Source: Zea mays (Eukaryota > Streptophyta > Magnoliopsida > Poales > Poaceae). From it: a DNA stretch of 64,000 bases. This document shows positions 45,965 to 58,039 of this stretch, in pieces. A model generated the notes under the pieces. It did no database searches. It had not been told where the DNA came from and saw only the letters and a program-made list of their open reading frames with translations. Location of the stretch: NCBI RefSeq assembly GCF_902167145.1, contig NC_050105.1, forward strand, positions 121,041,898-121,105,897, given 5' to 3'. A program made the translations under genes and the position numbers. Each line of letters opens with the position of its first letter. Position 1 is the first letter of the stretch.

Positions 45965-46846
45965 CTTGCACACATAGCTCTTTTGAATACCTTTGATTAT
46001 ATCTCTTTTATGTACTATGACTAATGTGTTTTCAAGTCTATTTCAAACCAAGTCATAGGTATATTGAAAGGGAATTGGAGTCTTCGGCGAAGACAAAGGC
46101 TTCCACTCCGTAACTCATGCTTCGCCATCACTCCGAGCAACTCTCTATTCCTTGGGGAGAAATGAGCATCAAAGAAAAGGACTTCATCCTTGGGGGAGAG
46201 AGTAAAAGCTCAAAAGCAAAAGGACCGGACTTCGTCTTTGGTATAATCTTAACTCATTCATTTATGACCAAAGAGGAAGAAATTACTTCGAGGGCTCTAA
46301 TGATTCCGTTTTTGGCGATTCATGCCAAAAAGGGGGAGAAATGAGCCCAAAGCAATAGGACCGCACCACCACCACCAAATTCAAAAACTTAGTGCTTTCC
46401 AAAAGTATTTATCATTTGGTATCCTATTGTGTTCAAAAGGGGGAAAGTAGTATTTCAAAAATGGTATATCAAAACCCTCTTGAACACTAAGAGGAGGATT
46501 CAATTTAGGGGGAGTTTTGTTTAGTCAAAGGAAAAGAATTTGAAACAGAGGGAGAAAATTTCAAATCTTGGAAATGCTTTGCAAACTCTTATTCATTTAC
46601 CTTTGACTATTTGCAAAAGATCTTTGAAATGGATTTACAAAAGGAATTTGCAAAAACAAAACATGTGGTGCAAACGTGGTCCAAAATGTTACATAAGAAA
46701 GAAACATTCCATGCATATCTTGTAAGTAGTTATATTGGCTCAATTCCAAGCAACCTTTACACTTACATTATGCAAACTAGTTCAATTATGCACTTCTCTA
46801 TTTTGCTTTGGTTTGTGTTGGCATCAATCACCAAAAAGGGGGAGAT
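45965..46846 (+). other. Element D 3' tail with several purine tracts
   Basis: 880 bp without a convincing gene. 'AAAAAGGGGGAGA'-like tracts occur at about 46326-46341, 46436-46447, 46507-46514 and 46833-46846; the last abuts the LTR and is the polypurine tract proper. SIRE-lineage elements can have an extra ORF here; this one has only short frames. Confidence 0.7.
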
Positions 46847-48172
46847 TGAAAGGGAATTAGGCTTACACCTAGTTCCTAAATAATTTTGGTGGTTGAATTA
46901 CCCAACACAAATAATTGGACTAACTAGTTTGCCCAAGTGTGTAGATTATACAGGGGTAAAAGGTTCATCCTCAGCCAATAAAAAGACCAAGTTTTGGATT
47001 CAATAAAGGAGCAAAGGGGCAACCGAAGGCACCCCTGGTCTGGCGCACCGGACTGTCCGGTGTGCCACCGGACAGTGAACAGTACCTGTCCGGTGCACCA
47101 GGGGACTCAGACTCAAACTCTTCGCCCTCGGGAATTCTCGGAAGCCGGCGCGCTATAATTCACCGGACTGTCCGGTGTGCACCGGACATGTCCGGTGCTC
47201 CAAGGAAGCGCGGTCTCCAGAACTCGCCAGCCTCGGGTTCGCGCGGCAGCCGCTCCGCTAAAATTCACCGGACTGTCCGGTGTGCACCGGACTGTCCGGT
47301 GTACCAGCGGAGCAACGGCTCTTTTCGGCGCTAACGGCTCCCTGCGGAGCATTTAATGCGCGCACAGCGCGCGCAGAAGTCAGAATCGCCCATGCCGGTG
47401 CACCGGACATCAAATAGTACATGTCCGGTGTGCACCGGACACCCAGGCGGGCCCACAAGTCAGAAGCTCCAACGGTCAGAATCCAACGGCAATGATGACG
47501 TGGCAGGGGCACCGGACTGTCCGGTGTGCACCGGACTGTCCGGTGCGCCATCGAGCAGACGCCTCCAGCCAACGGTCAAGTTTGGTGGTTGGGGCTATAA
47601 ATACCCCAACCACCCCACCATTCATTGCATCCAAGTTTTCCACTTCTCAACTACTACAAGAGCTCTAGCATTCAATTCTAGACACACAAAAGAGATCAAA
47701 TCCTCTCCAATTCCACACAAAGCCCTAGTGACTAGTGAGAGTGATTTGCCGTGTTCATTTGAGCTCTTGCGCTTGGATTGCTTCTTTTCTTTCTCACTTG
47801 TTCTTGAGATCACAACTCCATTGTAATCAAGGCAAGAGGCACCAATTGTGTGGTGGCCCTTGCGGGGAAGTTTTGTTCCCGGCTTTGATTAGAGAAGAGA
47901 AGCTCACTCGGTCCGAGGGACCGTTTGAGAGAGGGAAGGGTTGAAAGAGACCCGGCCTTTGTGGCCTCCTCAACGGGGAGTAGGTTTGCAAGAACCGAAC
48001 CTCGGTAAAACAAATCTCCGTGTCTCACTTGCTTATTCGCTTGGGATTTGTTTTGCGCCCTCTCTCTCGGACTCGTTTATATTTCTAACGCTAACCCGGC
48101 TTGTAGTTGTGTTTATATTTGAAAATTTCAGTTTCGCCCTATTCACCCCCCCCCCCCTCTAGGCGACTATCA
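46847..48172 (+). repeat. Element D 3' LTR
   Basis: 1,326 bp, nearly identical to 38642-39966, with the same palindromic array and TATA inverted repeat. Confidence 0.95.
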
Positions 48173-48177
48173 CTTCT

Positions 48178-48993
48178 TTCGCAACAGAGCTGATGAAACT
48201 GTATTTCTCAGCTTACTTTGTGTCTTGGCACATTTTCATTTTCACAAAGCCTTCTCCGAAGATCGACTTCGTATTCAATTCGTGTCATTAGTGCGATATG
48301 ATGTATGATGTGATGTTATGCGGGATGATATGATGATATGATGCAAAATATGATGCTAATGCCGAAGACACACACCCACACGCCCACATTGAAACACACA
48401 ATCTCTGTTTATTTTTCGGCTTCACCGCTTATTTTTTGGTGTAAGTTCTGCATCCCCTTAGGAACGTCTTTTGAACTTCTTCGCCTTCTATTTCGGCGGT
48501 ATAAGTTCTGCATCCCCTTAGGAACGTCTTTTGAACTTCTTCGCCATATATTTCGGTGGTATTTGGCTCTACATTCCCCCTGGAACGACTTTTTTGCAGA
48601 AAACTTACACTGCACCCCCTTAGGAATGACTTTTTGTAGCTTCGGCAAAACTTACGCTGCGCTCCCTTAGGAATGACTTTTGTAGTTTCGGCGATTTTTA
48701 GCTCTGCATTCCCTTAGGAACGACTTGTGAGCTTTGGCACTTTTTGAGCTTCGTAAGTCTGTGAAGAAGATATATTTCATTCTGATAGAAGCGAAACTAT
48801 TACAAGGAATTAAAACTAGATTTACATTGCTTGTTCCTTATTGAAAAAAAATGACATAAAACATAAAAGTATTTTGGGGGTAGGATATCGCTCAATAAAT
48901 GTGCTTTGATTCTGGCACAGTACTGTTGACTGTGCGAGCTTCGGATTCCTCTCTAAACTCTCGTTGCTGTTGGGTGTGATGGCGCCCTTCTGG
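48178..48993 (-). other. C2 internal sequence between gag and antisense gene, with tandem repeats
   Basis: Where a full Gypsy element would carry pol there are only about 800 bp. 48440-48725 holds about six copies of a 50-60 bp unit around CTGCATCCCCTTAGGAACG. The first two copies (about 48448 and 48508) match for nearly 40 bases; later ones drift. 48297-48360 is a run of ATGATG/ATATGATG. In the gag frame, after the TAG at 48996, a further 35 or so codons are open. Confidence 0.7.
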
Positions 48994-49571
48994 CTACTGA
49001 CTTCGGGAATAGGTTGGTTGCAGTGGTGGTGGGGGTGGGAGTTGTGGCCAAGAAGCCTGTGAATGGCTAGCCGAAGCAACGGAAGCTGCAGAATGATTGC
49101 CCACATATTCTGGTATGTAGGGTGAGTGGCACGAAGCAGTGTGCAAGACCTGCTTCGGCTGATTCTGCCGAGCTTCGGCTTCCGCGATCTCCTTCTGCTT
49201 CTGAATGGTGATTTGACACATTCTTGTAGTATGACCCTTGTCCTCACCACAGAATAAGCAATAAATCTTCCTGGGTTGATCCCCATATCTTCCTCCGAAG
49301 CCCCTGACACCTCTGCCCCTTGGAGCTGGCGGCCTGAAAGAGCTTTGATGTTGCCCCGAAAATTGTGAGGTGTAGTGTGGCCTCTGAAGCTGGCTTCCTT
49401 TGTCGTCATTCTGGCTGGAATTGTGTATTGACCTGACATGCCTCGGGTGGATTCTTCCTCCGAAGCCCCTGGTCATCTCTGAGAATCTGTAAGTTTCCTC
49501 CCTTCTTTTGCGGAAGCCGTTGTCAGCCCGAATGTATTCATCCATCTTCTGAAGCAGCTTCTCCAGAGTTT
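48994..49571 (-). pseudogene. C2 Gag, C-terminal part with zinc knuckle
   Basis: Continues the frame broken by element E at 61396. The reading (QTLEKLLQKMDEYIRADNG...) is followed by an Arg/Gly-rich stretch and the zinc knuckle CLFCGEDKGHTTRMC, then an Ala/Gln/Pro/Ser-rich tail ending at TAG 48996-48994. Whether this TAG is the true end is uncertain. The knuckle binds element RNA. No protease follows. Confidence 0.82.
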
Positions 49572-49576
49572 GTGGG

Positions 49577-52500
49577 TGTAACACCCACTTTGTGATTGCT
49601 AGAAATAATACCAATAGAGAAAACATTTTCTCTTTATGCGAGTTTGATCATCATGCATCATCATATGTGAACACCATGTCCAAGAACAATTAATAAAAAG
49701 ATATGCTACTAAATCCTTGCATCATGCTGAATATTTTATTTGTGGTGTGCATTTTGTAACAAGAAAATATTAAAGACCAAAAAGGGAAAATTAAATCCTA
49801 AAAGAAATTCTTGAATCTAGAAAAGAGAAGGAATATGGAAACATGAATAATATATTTGAATAAATATTCTCAAACCTAATACTTTTAATTGCACCAATAT
49901 GAATGAACCAGTCACAGGTTTGAATTTGAATTGGTATTTTAAATTGAATTTGTGAAATAATGGAGAAAGAAGAAAATAAAAGAAAAAGAAAAAGGAATAC
50001 TATACCTGGATGGGCCAACAACCTGAATTCGGCCCACCTAACAAATCTAACCCGCGCGGCCCATCTGGCCGGACTCCCGCACGCGCGCGCCCTTCCGCTC
50101 ACTGGCAGGTGGGCCATGGTTGGCGGCGCTCACCGTTGGGTGGACCGAGTCGCTGACCGGCTGGGCCTCCTTGTCAGCGTTCTCTTCCCGAACGCAATGG
50201 AGTCGCGCGAGATTGCCGCCGCGCGGCGCGGAGCGTGGCGAAGACCCTTCCCTCCTCCCAGGTCGGAACTTCGGAAGTTAAATAGGAGCTCCCGTGACCC
50301 GTTCTCCCCTCATCTGCCGTCATCGCACGAGCGCCTTCCCCAGAAACCCCCGCCGCCATTGTTCAGACCGCGGAAGTGAGTGCCGCCTCCGTCGGTATTG
50401 GCATACGCCATCGCCAGTGGTTCGCGAGGTAGACCGGTGGACTTCGGTGGGGCATCCAGGAACCGTGTGGAGATCTCTGGGACACAGGGAGCAACCAGAC
50501 AGCGAGGAATTCCTCGCCGGAAGCACTTCTCCGCCGCGGGCCGCACTGCTCCAGAGGTGGATTATGTCAAGACGCCATTGAAGGTAATAAGCCTCGTGAT
50601 CGGTGCTCTCTACTTATCATAGTGTAGCGCATAGTTGTATTGCTCCGGGTGCCAGCCGTGCGTGGTGAATTTCTCACCAATCGCGCAGCCTGGCCATGGG
50701 TCCGCATAACTCCGTGGGGGGAGTTCATCACATTACAATCGTCGGTAGGAACTACATCATAACACTCGCCGTTCGACTAGCTTCGTGTAGCCTCGTTTAA
50801 TTTGACAGGGGTGCTCGGGGATGGCCGATTGGGTCTCGGCCGTGTCCTCCACCGTGAAGCCATGGCGGCGACGCCGCTGCTTGGGTAGGAGGAGAAGAGA
50901 TAGCGTGGGCCGTAGATCTTTTATCGGATGGCGAGGATTAGAGGAACGAGATGAAGAAGCCAGGACCGTAGGATGGTGAGCGGATGGGGTAGATTAAAAC
51001 TTGCGTACCCCTTCGTATCGTGGAGTCGGGCGGTTAGATTGTGATCGTGTGGCCCAGATCTGGGCGGGATTTCATAAAGCGCGGATCTAATCCTATGCGT
51101 CAATCTCTAATCGGACGATCCCAGGCGCTGCATACCCCTTCGCGGGCGCGGATTTACACTTTGGCCCCTCGGTTTCATTGAAATAAACCCGCCGTCCTAC
51201 TGCATAGTGTTCTGAGTCTTAGGATCTTTTGCGCCTAGCCCCCTGCACTCTCTGGAAAATGACGCCCAGTCCAGAGCAGTGTAAAACCAGAGAAAAATAA
51301 TTTATAAATGGATTTTTAATAGGAAAATAATTACTAAAACTTTATAAATTCATACTAACTCCAAATTAATCCATTCCAGTTCCTAAAATTTTGTAATTTT
51401 ATTCTCTATCGCCTAGAGCCTCTGTTTTATCATGACAACAGTAGGAAAATTAATCTCACACTTAATTCTATTTAAAGCACATAAAACCTTTGAAAATCCA
51501 TAACTTAAATTCTATAACTCCAAAAATTATGATTCCTGTTCCTAGGATTCTATTTTAATGTGTAGAATATCTCTGTGTATTTTGTTTATATGTTTGGTGT
51601 AATGTTAATTTTCCCCGTATCCTGTGCTTGTTTGTATTGTGGCGAGTAGAAGAGCCCGTTGCTGAGGATCCTGGTGAACAGCAGGTTGAAGTAGCTGAGC
51701 AGGAGCTCATTGAAGGCAAGTTGTGCCCTTGACCACTTTTTACCCAATAATGTTCTTTAATATCATTTATCCATGCATAGGTTAATTTTGATGGGACCCA
51801 ATAGGTCACCCTAGATTGTTTATCTCATTACCTTGTTTACCCCTGAATCACTTGGGTAGTTTTGTTATTGCTTTACATGGTTTTGGGATAATCATTTATT
51901 ATATCTATGTTCCAATTCTTTTGTTATTCTATTTATGTTCATGTCAAGATCATTAATGTTAATTGGAACATAGAGCTTAACTTGAGAAACACGTGCCACC
52001 ACAAGGGTTTATGGACGCCCTTGGCTGATTAATTAGGAAAGCTAGTGGAAGACTACCTTACCCGAAAGGGGCAAGGGCAGTAGGGGAGTTGCATGCAAGG
52101 AGGTTCTCGGGTTGATTTAGCTGCGATGGCGGTCGGACGGGGGATTCTTGCAAGTGCTCTTCCCATAAACTGTAGCGGGTTTTCGGAAGCTAGTGGAACT
52201 TTGTAAAGGCCTCGTAGTGGATCCCTAGCCATTCACCTCGGTAGTGTCTAAGGGCCTAGCTAACCCTGGCGACATGGGATACACGACTTGTGGGTAAAGG
52301 GTACAACCTCTGCAGAGTGTAAAACTGGTATACTAGCCGAGCTCACGGTCATGAGCGGCTCAGGACTCTCTGATGATTAAATTATGGAACCTAAACTCAA
52401 TTTGTCATTTGCATTTGCATGGGTTTATTATTAATTTTGTTCTCTATTATTTTATTATGGTTTGGTATTTACTTACATCTAGTAATTGCTAATAAAATTT

Positions 52501-52930
52501 TGACCAACTACTTAAAAGCAATGCTCAGCTTTAACCCCTATCATTGATAAGCCTTACACCCCATGAGCTCCCACCTTTGGTGAGTTCATGTCACATTATT
52601 CCCCACGACTTGTTGAGCGATGAACGTATGTGAGCTCACCCTTGCTGTCTCACACCCCCCCCCCACAGGAGAAGAGCAGGTGGTTCAGGAGGAGCCACAA
52701 GGCGAGGAGTATGATCTGATCTAGGTGGCGTTTCTCAGTTGACATTGGCGCCGATGATCCTTAGTTCGTTTTATCTTTATTATTTTATTTTGTAATAAGT
52801 CTTCCGCTATGTAATAAATACTCTAATGTTTTATGACATTTATCTCTATACACTCTGTTATTATATATGTTGTCTTCTTGGCGCATGTATGAGATGCACC
52901 TGGCTTTGTTTCTTAAAGCCGGGTGTGACA
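49577..52930 (+). repeat. Element E 5' LTR (3.35 kb)
   Basis: TGTAACACCCACTTTG...GCCGGGTGTGACA. GC-rich block at 50030-51180 with TTAAATAGG near 50278 as a possible TATA-like site. The segment at 51990-52400 resembles the shared module of elements H and A. ORFs over it repeat exactly in the other LTR and look like noise. Confidence 0.95.
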
Positions 52931-53409
52931 GAAGTGGTATCAGAGGAAATGTTGACTGTAGGACGAGACCTAGATAGAAATGGACAAACCCTTTCCTACT
53001 TACCTTACTCTGACTCATTCTATACTCATCTCATCTTGATCTTGTCTCACCTTTTGCTATTCTACTCTGATTAATCTGATCTTTTCTACTCTAAGACAAG
53101 ATGGATTTCACACCTTGGAATCCTACCACTATGATCTTTTTAAGAGATAGGGAACCCAAGACAAAATTTAAAACTATTTTCTTTATTTAAAAAAGATTGG
53201 TTGATTGTGCTGATGATAAATGCCTGATTTGCTTCTTTGATTGATTGAATTATTATAGATGGACATCTTAGCATGTACCACCATAAGGTATTGAATTAGC
53301 TATGGTAGGTAAGATATTAATCCGCTTAGCTAATAAAATCCCCCAAAGTAACCTGATTTGTAAATACCTGCCTTGTCTATTATTCTCTTACCATATGTAT
53401 CTAACTCAG
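52931..53409 (+). other. Element E leader with primer binding site
   Basis: TGGTATCAGAGG at 52935-52946 is a tRNA-Met-type site. About 460 bp of AT-rich leader follow; no gene. Confidence 0.85.
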
Positions 53410-56400
53410 ATGGTCAATACCAGGCGGGGTGGTGGAATTGATTTACCGCCTAATCGACACACTCGGAGGATATTTAGACAACCCCAGCCACAACCAGTAG
53501 AGATGGATCCTCCACCACCGCCTCCACCGGCAGGAGTTGACCCACTGGTTGCAGCTCAGATGAGGATGATGCGACAGATGGCGGACACTATGACAGATAT
53601 GCGTGCTCAGATGCAGCAGGAACGCCAGGAGATGCGCCAAGAGCGGGAGGATATACGTCGAGAGCTGCGCCAAGAACGAGAAGAGATACGTCAGGAAAGG
53701 AGGGCGCAACAACAGCAGCTGCAACAGCAAATGCAACAGCAACAACAACAAGTACCACTGCCTCCACCACCACCACCAGTTCCACCCCGTGATAAGCATA
53801 GGGAGTTCATGAGTCATAAGCCACCTACATTCGCTAGCTCACCTGATCCACTGGACGCGGATGATTGGCTGAAGTCCGTTGAGAAGATGTTGAATATTGC
53901 ACAATGTACTGACCGGGAGAAGGTTTTATATGCTTCTGGACGTCTGACAGGTCCTGCTGCTGACTGGTGGGATTCATATACTGCCGCCCACGATGCTGCT
54001 GATACTATCACTTGGGCAGAGTTCAGTACACAGTTCAGGAATTATCATATACCAGCTGGATTGATGAAGATTAAGAAGAAGGAATTTCTATCGCTGAAGC
54101 AAGGAAGCATGACAGTCAGCGAGTACCGCGACAAGTTTATCCAGTTATCCAGATATGCCCCTGATGAAGTTGCTGAAGATGAGAGGAAGCAGTAGCATTT
54201 TATTGAAGGACTTAATGGATCACTGCAGTATGCTCTAGTGGCACATACATTTCCATCATTTCAGAGGCTGCTTGATAAGGCCCTGGCTATTGAACACAAG
54301 CGTGTTCAGCTGGGAGATTTGAAGAGAAAGGCTATATCTCAAGGACAAGGAAGCAGTAGTGTTCGACCTCGCTACAGTTCACCCCAGGGTACACCAGCTC
54401 GCACTGGCGGAGGCCAGCGCCCAATTCAGCAATCACCTTTGTGGACTCCACCTCCTCGACAGGCTACCCCTACCGGCACCCCGACGAAGTTTTCAGGACA
54501 GAGTCCAGGCACTACTTGTTACAAGTGTGGGAAGACTGGTCACTATGCAAATGTCTGCCCACAGAGGATTGCTACTACTCCAGTTCAGAACAGGCAGCAA
54601 ACTCCAGGATCTGGCAAGGGATATTCTATTGCCAAGGTTAATCAAGTCAGCGTTGATGCTACTCCAGATGGTGCTGACATCGTGCTTGGTATGTTTTATG
54701 TTAATGCTATTCCTGCAACCATCTTATTTGATTCTGGTGCTACACATTCATTTATGTCTGCTAGATATGCCAACACAAATGAAATACCACTGCTAAATAT
54801 GAGAAAACCAATGATAGTAATTACACCTAAAGGGCCTGTTGAGGCGAATCAAATGACACGTAGATTGACATTGACCATTATGGGTAGAGAATTTGGAGCT
54901 ACTGCTATAATATTAGAGTCAAGCAGTATAGATCTGATCCTTGGTATGTCATGGTTAAGAAAGGCAAAGGCCGTTATAGCATGTGGTAGAGGTACCGTAG
55001 AACTCACTACCACTGAAGGAGAAAGATTTCAAGTTAATATTGCAGTAACCTCCTCATCCATGCGTGCAATGTTCTTTATACCTGAGGAGTTTGTTGGTGA
55101 CAACATCCGGGTGGTTAGAGATTTTCCGGATGTCTTTCCAGAGGAGTTACCAGGGATGCCACCTGATAGAGAAGTTGAGTTTGTTATTGATCTCTTACCT
55201 GGAACCGCCCCTATTTCTAAACGGCCATATAGGATGTCCGTAGAGGAGTTGAAGGAACTTAAGAAGCAGTTAACTGAGTTACAAGAGGCTGGGTACATTC
55301 GTCCGAGTTCCTCACCTTGGGGAGCGCCGGTTCTGTTTGTACAGAAGAAGGATGGATCACAGCGGATGTGTGTGGATTATAGATCTCTTAATGATGTCAC
55401 TGTGAAGAACAAGTATCTGTTGCCCCGTATTGAGGATCTATTTGATCAGATGAGAGGTGCTAGAGTATTCTCGAAGATTGATCTCCGATCCGGTTACCAT
55501 CAGATGAGGATTAGACCATCGGATATTCCCAAGACGGCTTTCTCGACTCGATATGGGTTATATGAGTTTACGGTTATGTCGTTTGGATTAACCAATGCAC
55601 CAGCTTATTTTATGAACTTGATGAATAAGGTGTTTATGGAGTACTTGGATAGATTCGTCGTGGTGTTCATCGACGACATTCTTATTTATTCCCAGAGTGA
55701 TAGCGATCATGAGGAACATCTGAGATTGGTGCTGCAGAAGCTACGAGATAACCAGCTATATGCCAAGTTTAGCAAGTGCGAGTTTTGGATTGGCGAGGTG
55801 CCATTTCTTGGTCATATTATTTCTAATGGAGGAATTTCAGTGGATCCTGCTAAAGTTAAGGAGATAATGGAGTGGAGAGTACCCACTACAGTTACTGAGA
55901 TTCGGAGTTTCTTGGGATTAGCAGGATATTATCGGAGATTTATTGAAGGATTTTCTAAGATTGCTAAGCCTATGACTTCGCTTTTGGAGAAAGGAAGAGA
56001 ATTTAAGTGGGACGAGAAGTGTCAAGACAGCTTTGATCAATTGAAGAAAAGATTGATGTCGCCACCAGTATTGGTTATGCCCGACCTACAGAAAGGATTT
56101 GATATCTATTGTGATGCATGTGGCCAAGGCTTAGGATGTGTGCTTATGCAAGAAGGACATGTGATTGCCTATGCGTCTCGTCAGTTACGGAAACATGAAT
56201 TGAACTACCCCACTCATGACTTGGAATTGGCAGCCGTTGTGCATGCGCTTAAGATTTGGAGACACTATATCATGGGGACCAAGTGCCAAGTATATACGGA
56301 TCATAAGAGTTTGAAGTATATATTCACTCAGAAGGATCTAAACCTTAGGCAACGCCGTTGGTTGGAGCTTATTAAGGATTATGATTTGGAGATTCACTAT

Positions 56401-58001
56401 CACCCGGGCAAGGCAAATTTGGTTGCAGATGCCTTGAGTCGAAAGGAGCATGTTCATTCAGCTATTGTTGCCCAGCTACCTGATGAGATTGTCGAGGACT
56501 TCAGGAGACTCAACCTGGGGATAGTTGCTCATACTAAAGGAGTTACGATTGATGTGGAACCTACTTTGGAGCAAGAAATCCGCAAAGGTCAACTTGATGA
56601 TGCTAAAGTAAAAGAAATTAAGGATCTGATTACTGTGGGTCGAGTTTCGGAATTCACGGAAGATGAGCAAGGCACTGTTTGGTTCAAGGACAGGATATGT
56701 GTTCCTGATATTGAAAGCATTCGAGAGACTATTTTAAAGGAGGCCCATGACTCGGACTATTCTATTCATCCTGGTAGTACTAAGATGTATCAGGATTTGA
56801 AACAGAAGTATTGGTGGTATGGATTGAAAAGAGATGTAGCTGCACATGTGGCTATGTGCGATGTATGTCAAAGAGTTAAGGCTGAACACCAGAGGCCAGC
56901 TGGACTACTGCATCCACTGAAGATACCCGAGTGGAAGTGGGAAGAGATTGGTATGGATTTTATTACTGGATTGCCTCGCACCCAGAAGGGATACGATGCT
57001 ATATGGGTGATTGTGGATAGATTGACTAAAGTGGCTCACTTTATACCTGTGAAGACTACTTATAAAGGTTCTCAGCTAGCAGAGTTATATATGGCCCGGA
57101 TTGTGTGTTTACATGGAGTACCAAAGAAGATCGTGTCAGATCGAGGTTCGCAGTTTACCTCAAGATTTTGGAGAAGCTTTCATGAGAACATGAGTACAAA
57201 GTTGAATTTTAGTACGGCTTATCACCCTCAGACTGATGGACAGACTGAAAGGACTAATCAAGTATTGGAAGATATGTTGAGAGCTTGTGCCCTTCAGCAT
57301 GGAGGAAGTTGGGATAAAAGTTTACCTTATGCTGAATTCTCATATAACAATAGCTATCAGGCCAGTCTGAAGATGTCACCTTTTGAAGCTTTATATGGGA
57401 GGAAGTGCAGAACTCCTTTATATTGGGATCAGACTGGAGAAAGACAGTTTTTGGGCCTGAATTGATTCAAGAAGCAGAAGAACAAGTCCGTATGATTCGA
57501 GAGAATTTGAGAGTGGCTCAAACCAGGCAAAAGAGTTATGCTGATAATAGAAGAAGACCACTGGAATTCGAAGAAGGAGATTATGTGTACCTCAAGGTGT
57601 CACCACTTCGTGGAATGAGGAGATTCAAAGTCAAGGGCAAATTGTCCCCTCGCTATATTGGACCATTCTTGATCTTTAGGAGAATTGGAGAGATGGCATA
57701 CCAACTTGAGTTACCTGCTAGTCTATCAGATGTGCATAATGTGTTCCACGTGTCTCAACTTAAGAAGTGTCTCCGTGTTCCCGAGGAACAGTTACCCATG
57801 GAAGAGCTCAGTGTTCAAGGTGATTTGACTTACACGGAGTACCCGATCAAGATTTTGGATACTTTGACTAGAGTTACAAGAAATAAGGTGATAAAGATGT
57901 GTAAAGTACAATGGAGTCACCACGGTGAAGATGAAGCAACGTGGGAAAGAGAAGAAGAGCTTCGTATAGATTTTCCCCACCTTTTCTCTAGTTCTTCTTA
58001 A
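53410..58001 (+). pseudogene. Element E gag-pol polyprotein, one stop and one frameshift
   Basis: Best start is ATG 53410 (MVNTRRGGGIDLPP); an in-frame ATG at 53302 lies in leader-like sequence. About 1,530 codons. Order: Pro-rich and Arg/Glu/Gln-rich N-terminus, Gag core DPLDADDWL (about 145), zinc knuckle [14 protein letters not shown] (about 370), protease [10 protein letters not shown] (about 440), RT with FIDDILIYS (about 752), RNase [11 protein letters not shown] (about 900), integrase with CDVCQR (about 1151), [15 protein letters not shown] and TDGQTERTN, and a C-terminal chromodomain with CKVQWSHHG. Breaks: TAG at 54193-54195 at the end of the Gag core, and loss of one T in a T-run at 57448-57452, downstream of the integrase core. 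Otherwise all motifs are present. Chromodomain ends and long LTRs mark the Tekay/Del clade. Confidence 0.95.
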
Positions 58002-58036
58002 ATCTCGAGGACGAGATTATTTTTAAGGGGGGTAGG
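58001..58036 (+). other. Element E hairpin and polypurine tract
   Basis: AATCTCG (58001-58007), AGGA, CGAGATT (58012-58018), then TTTTTAAGGGGGGTAGG before the 3' LTR. The first base of the stem is the last base of the pol stop codon. Confidence 0.85.
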
Positions 58037-58039
58037 ATT

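Larger units (their letters stand above)
38642..48172 (+). mobile_element. Element D: young, apparently complete Opie/Ji-type Copia retrotransposon
   Basis: 5' LTR 38642-39966, primer site 39969-39982, gag 40012-42705, pol 42719-45964, 3' tail, purine tract 46833-46846, 3' LTR 46847-48172. Target duplication CTTCT at 38637-38641 and 48173-48177. By eye the LTRs differ by about five substitutions and a C-run length, so insertion is recent. Integrase before RT marks it as Copia; the large Gag and long 3' tail fit the SIRE/Maximus lineage. No stop or frameshift inside gag or pol. Confidence 0.95.

Noticed and set aside
49791..50622. ORFs repeated exactly at 58254-59085
   Set aside because: These are the two LTRs of element E; high identity reflects recent insertion, not coding constraint.
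52660..52672. C-run length difference between the E LTRs as a real indel
   Set aside because: Homopolymer; may be a sequencing error or slippage and cannot be interpreted.
53443..53817. Antisense Leu/Trp-rich ORF over element E gag
   Set aside because: Mirror of CAG/CCA repeats coding Gln and Pro in Gag.
54238..54260. Separate pol gene starting at 54238 in element E
   Set aside because: Same frame as gag with a single TAG at 54193; the region before 54238 still encodes Gag sequence, so it is one broken frame.
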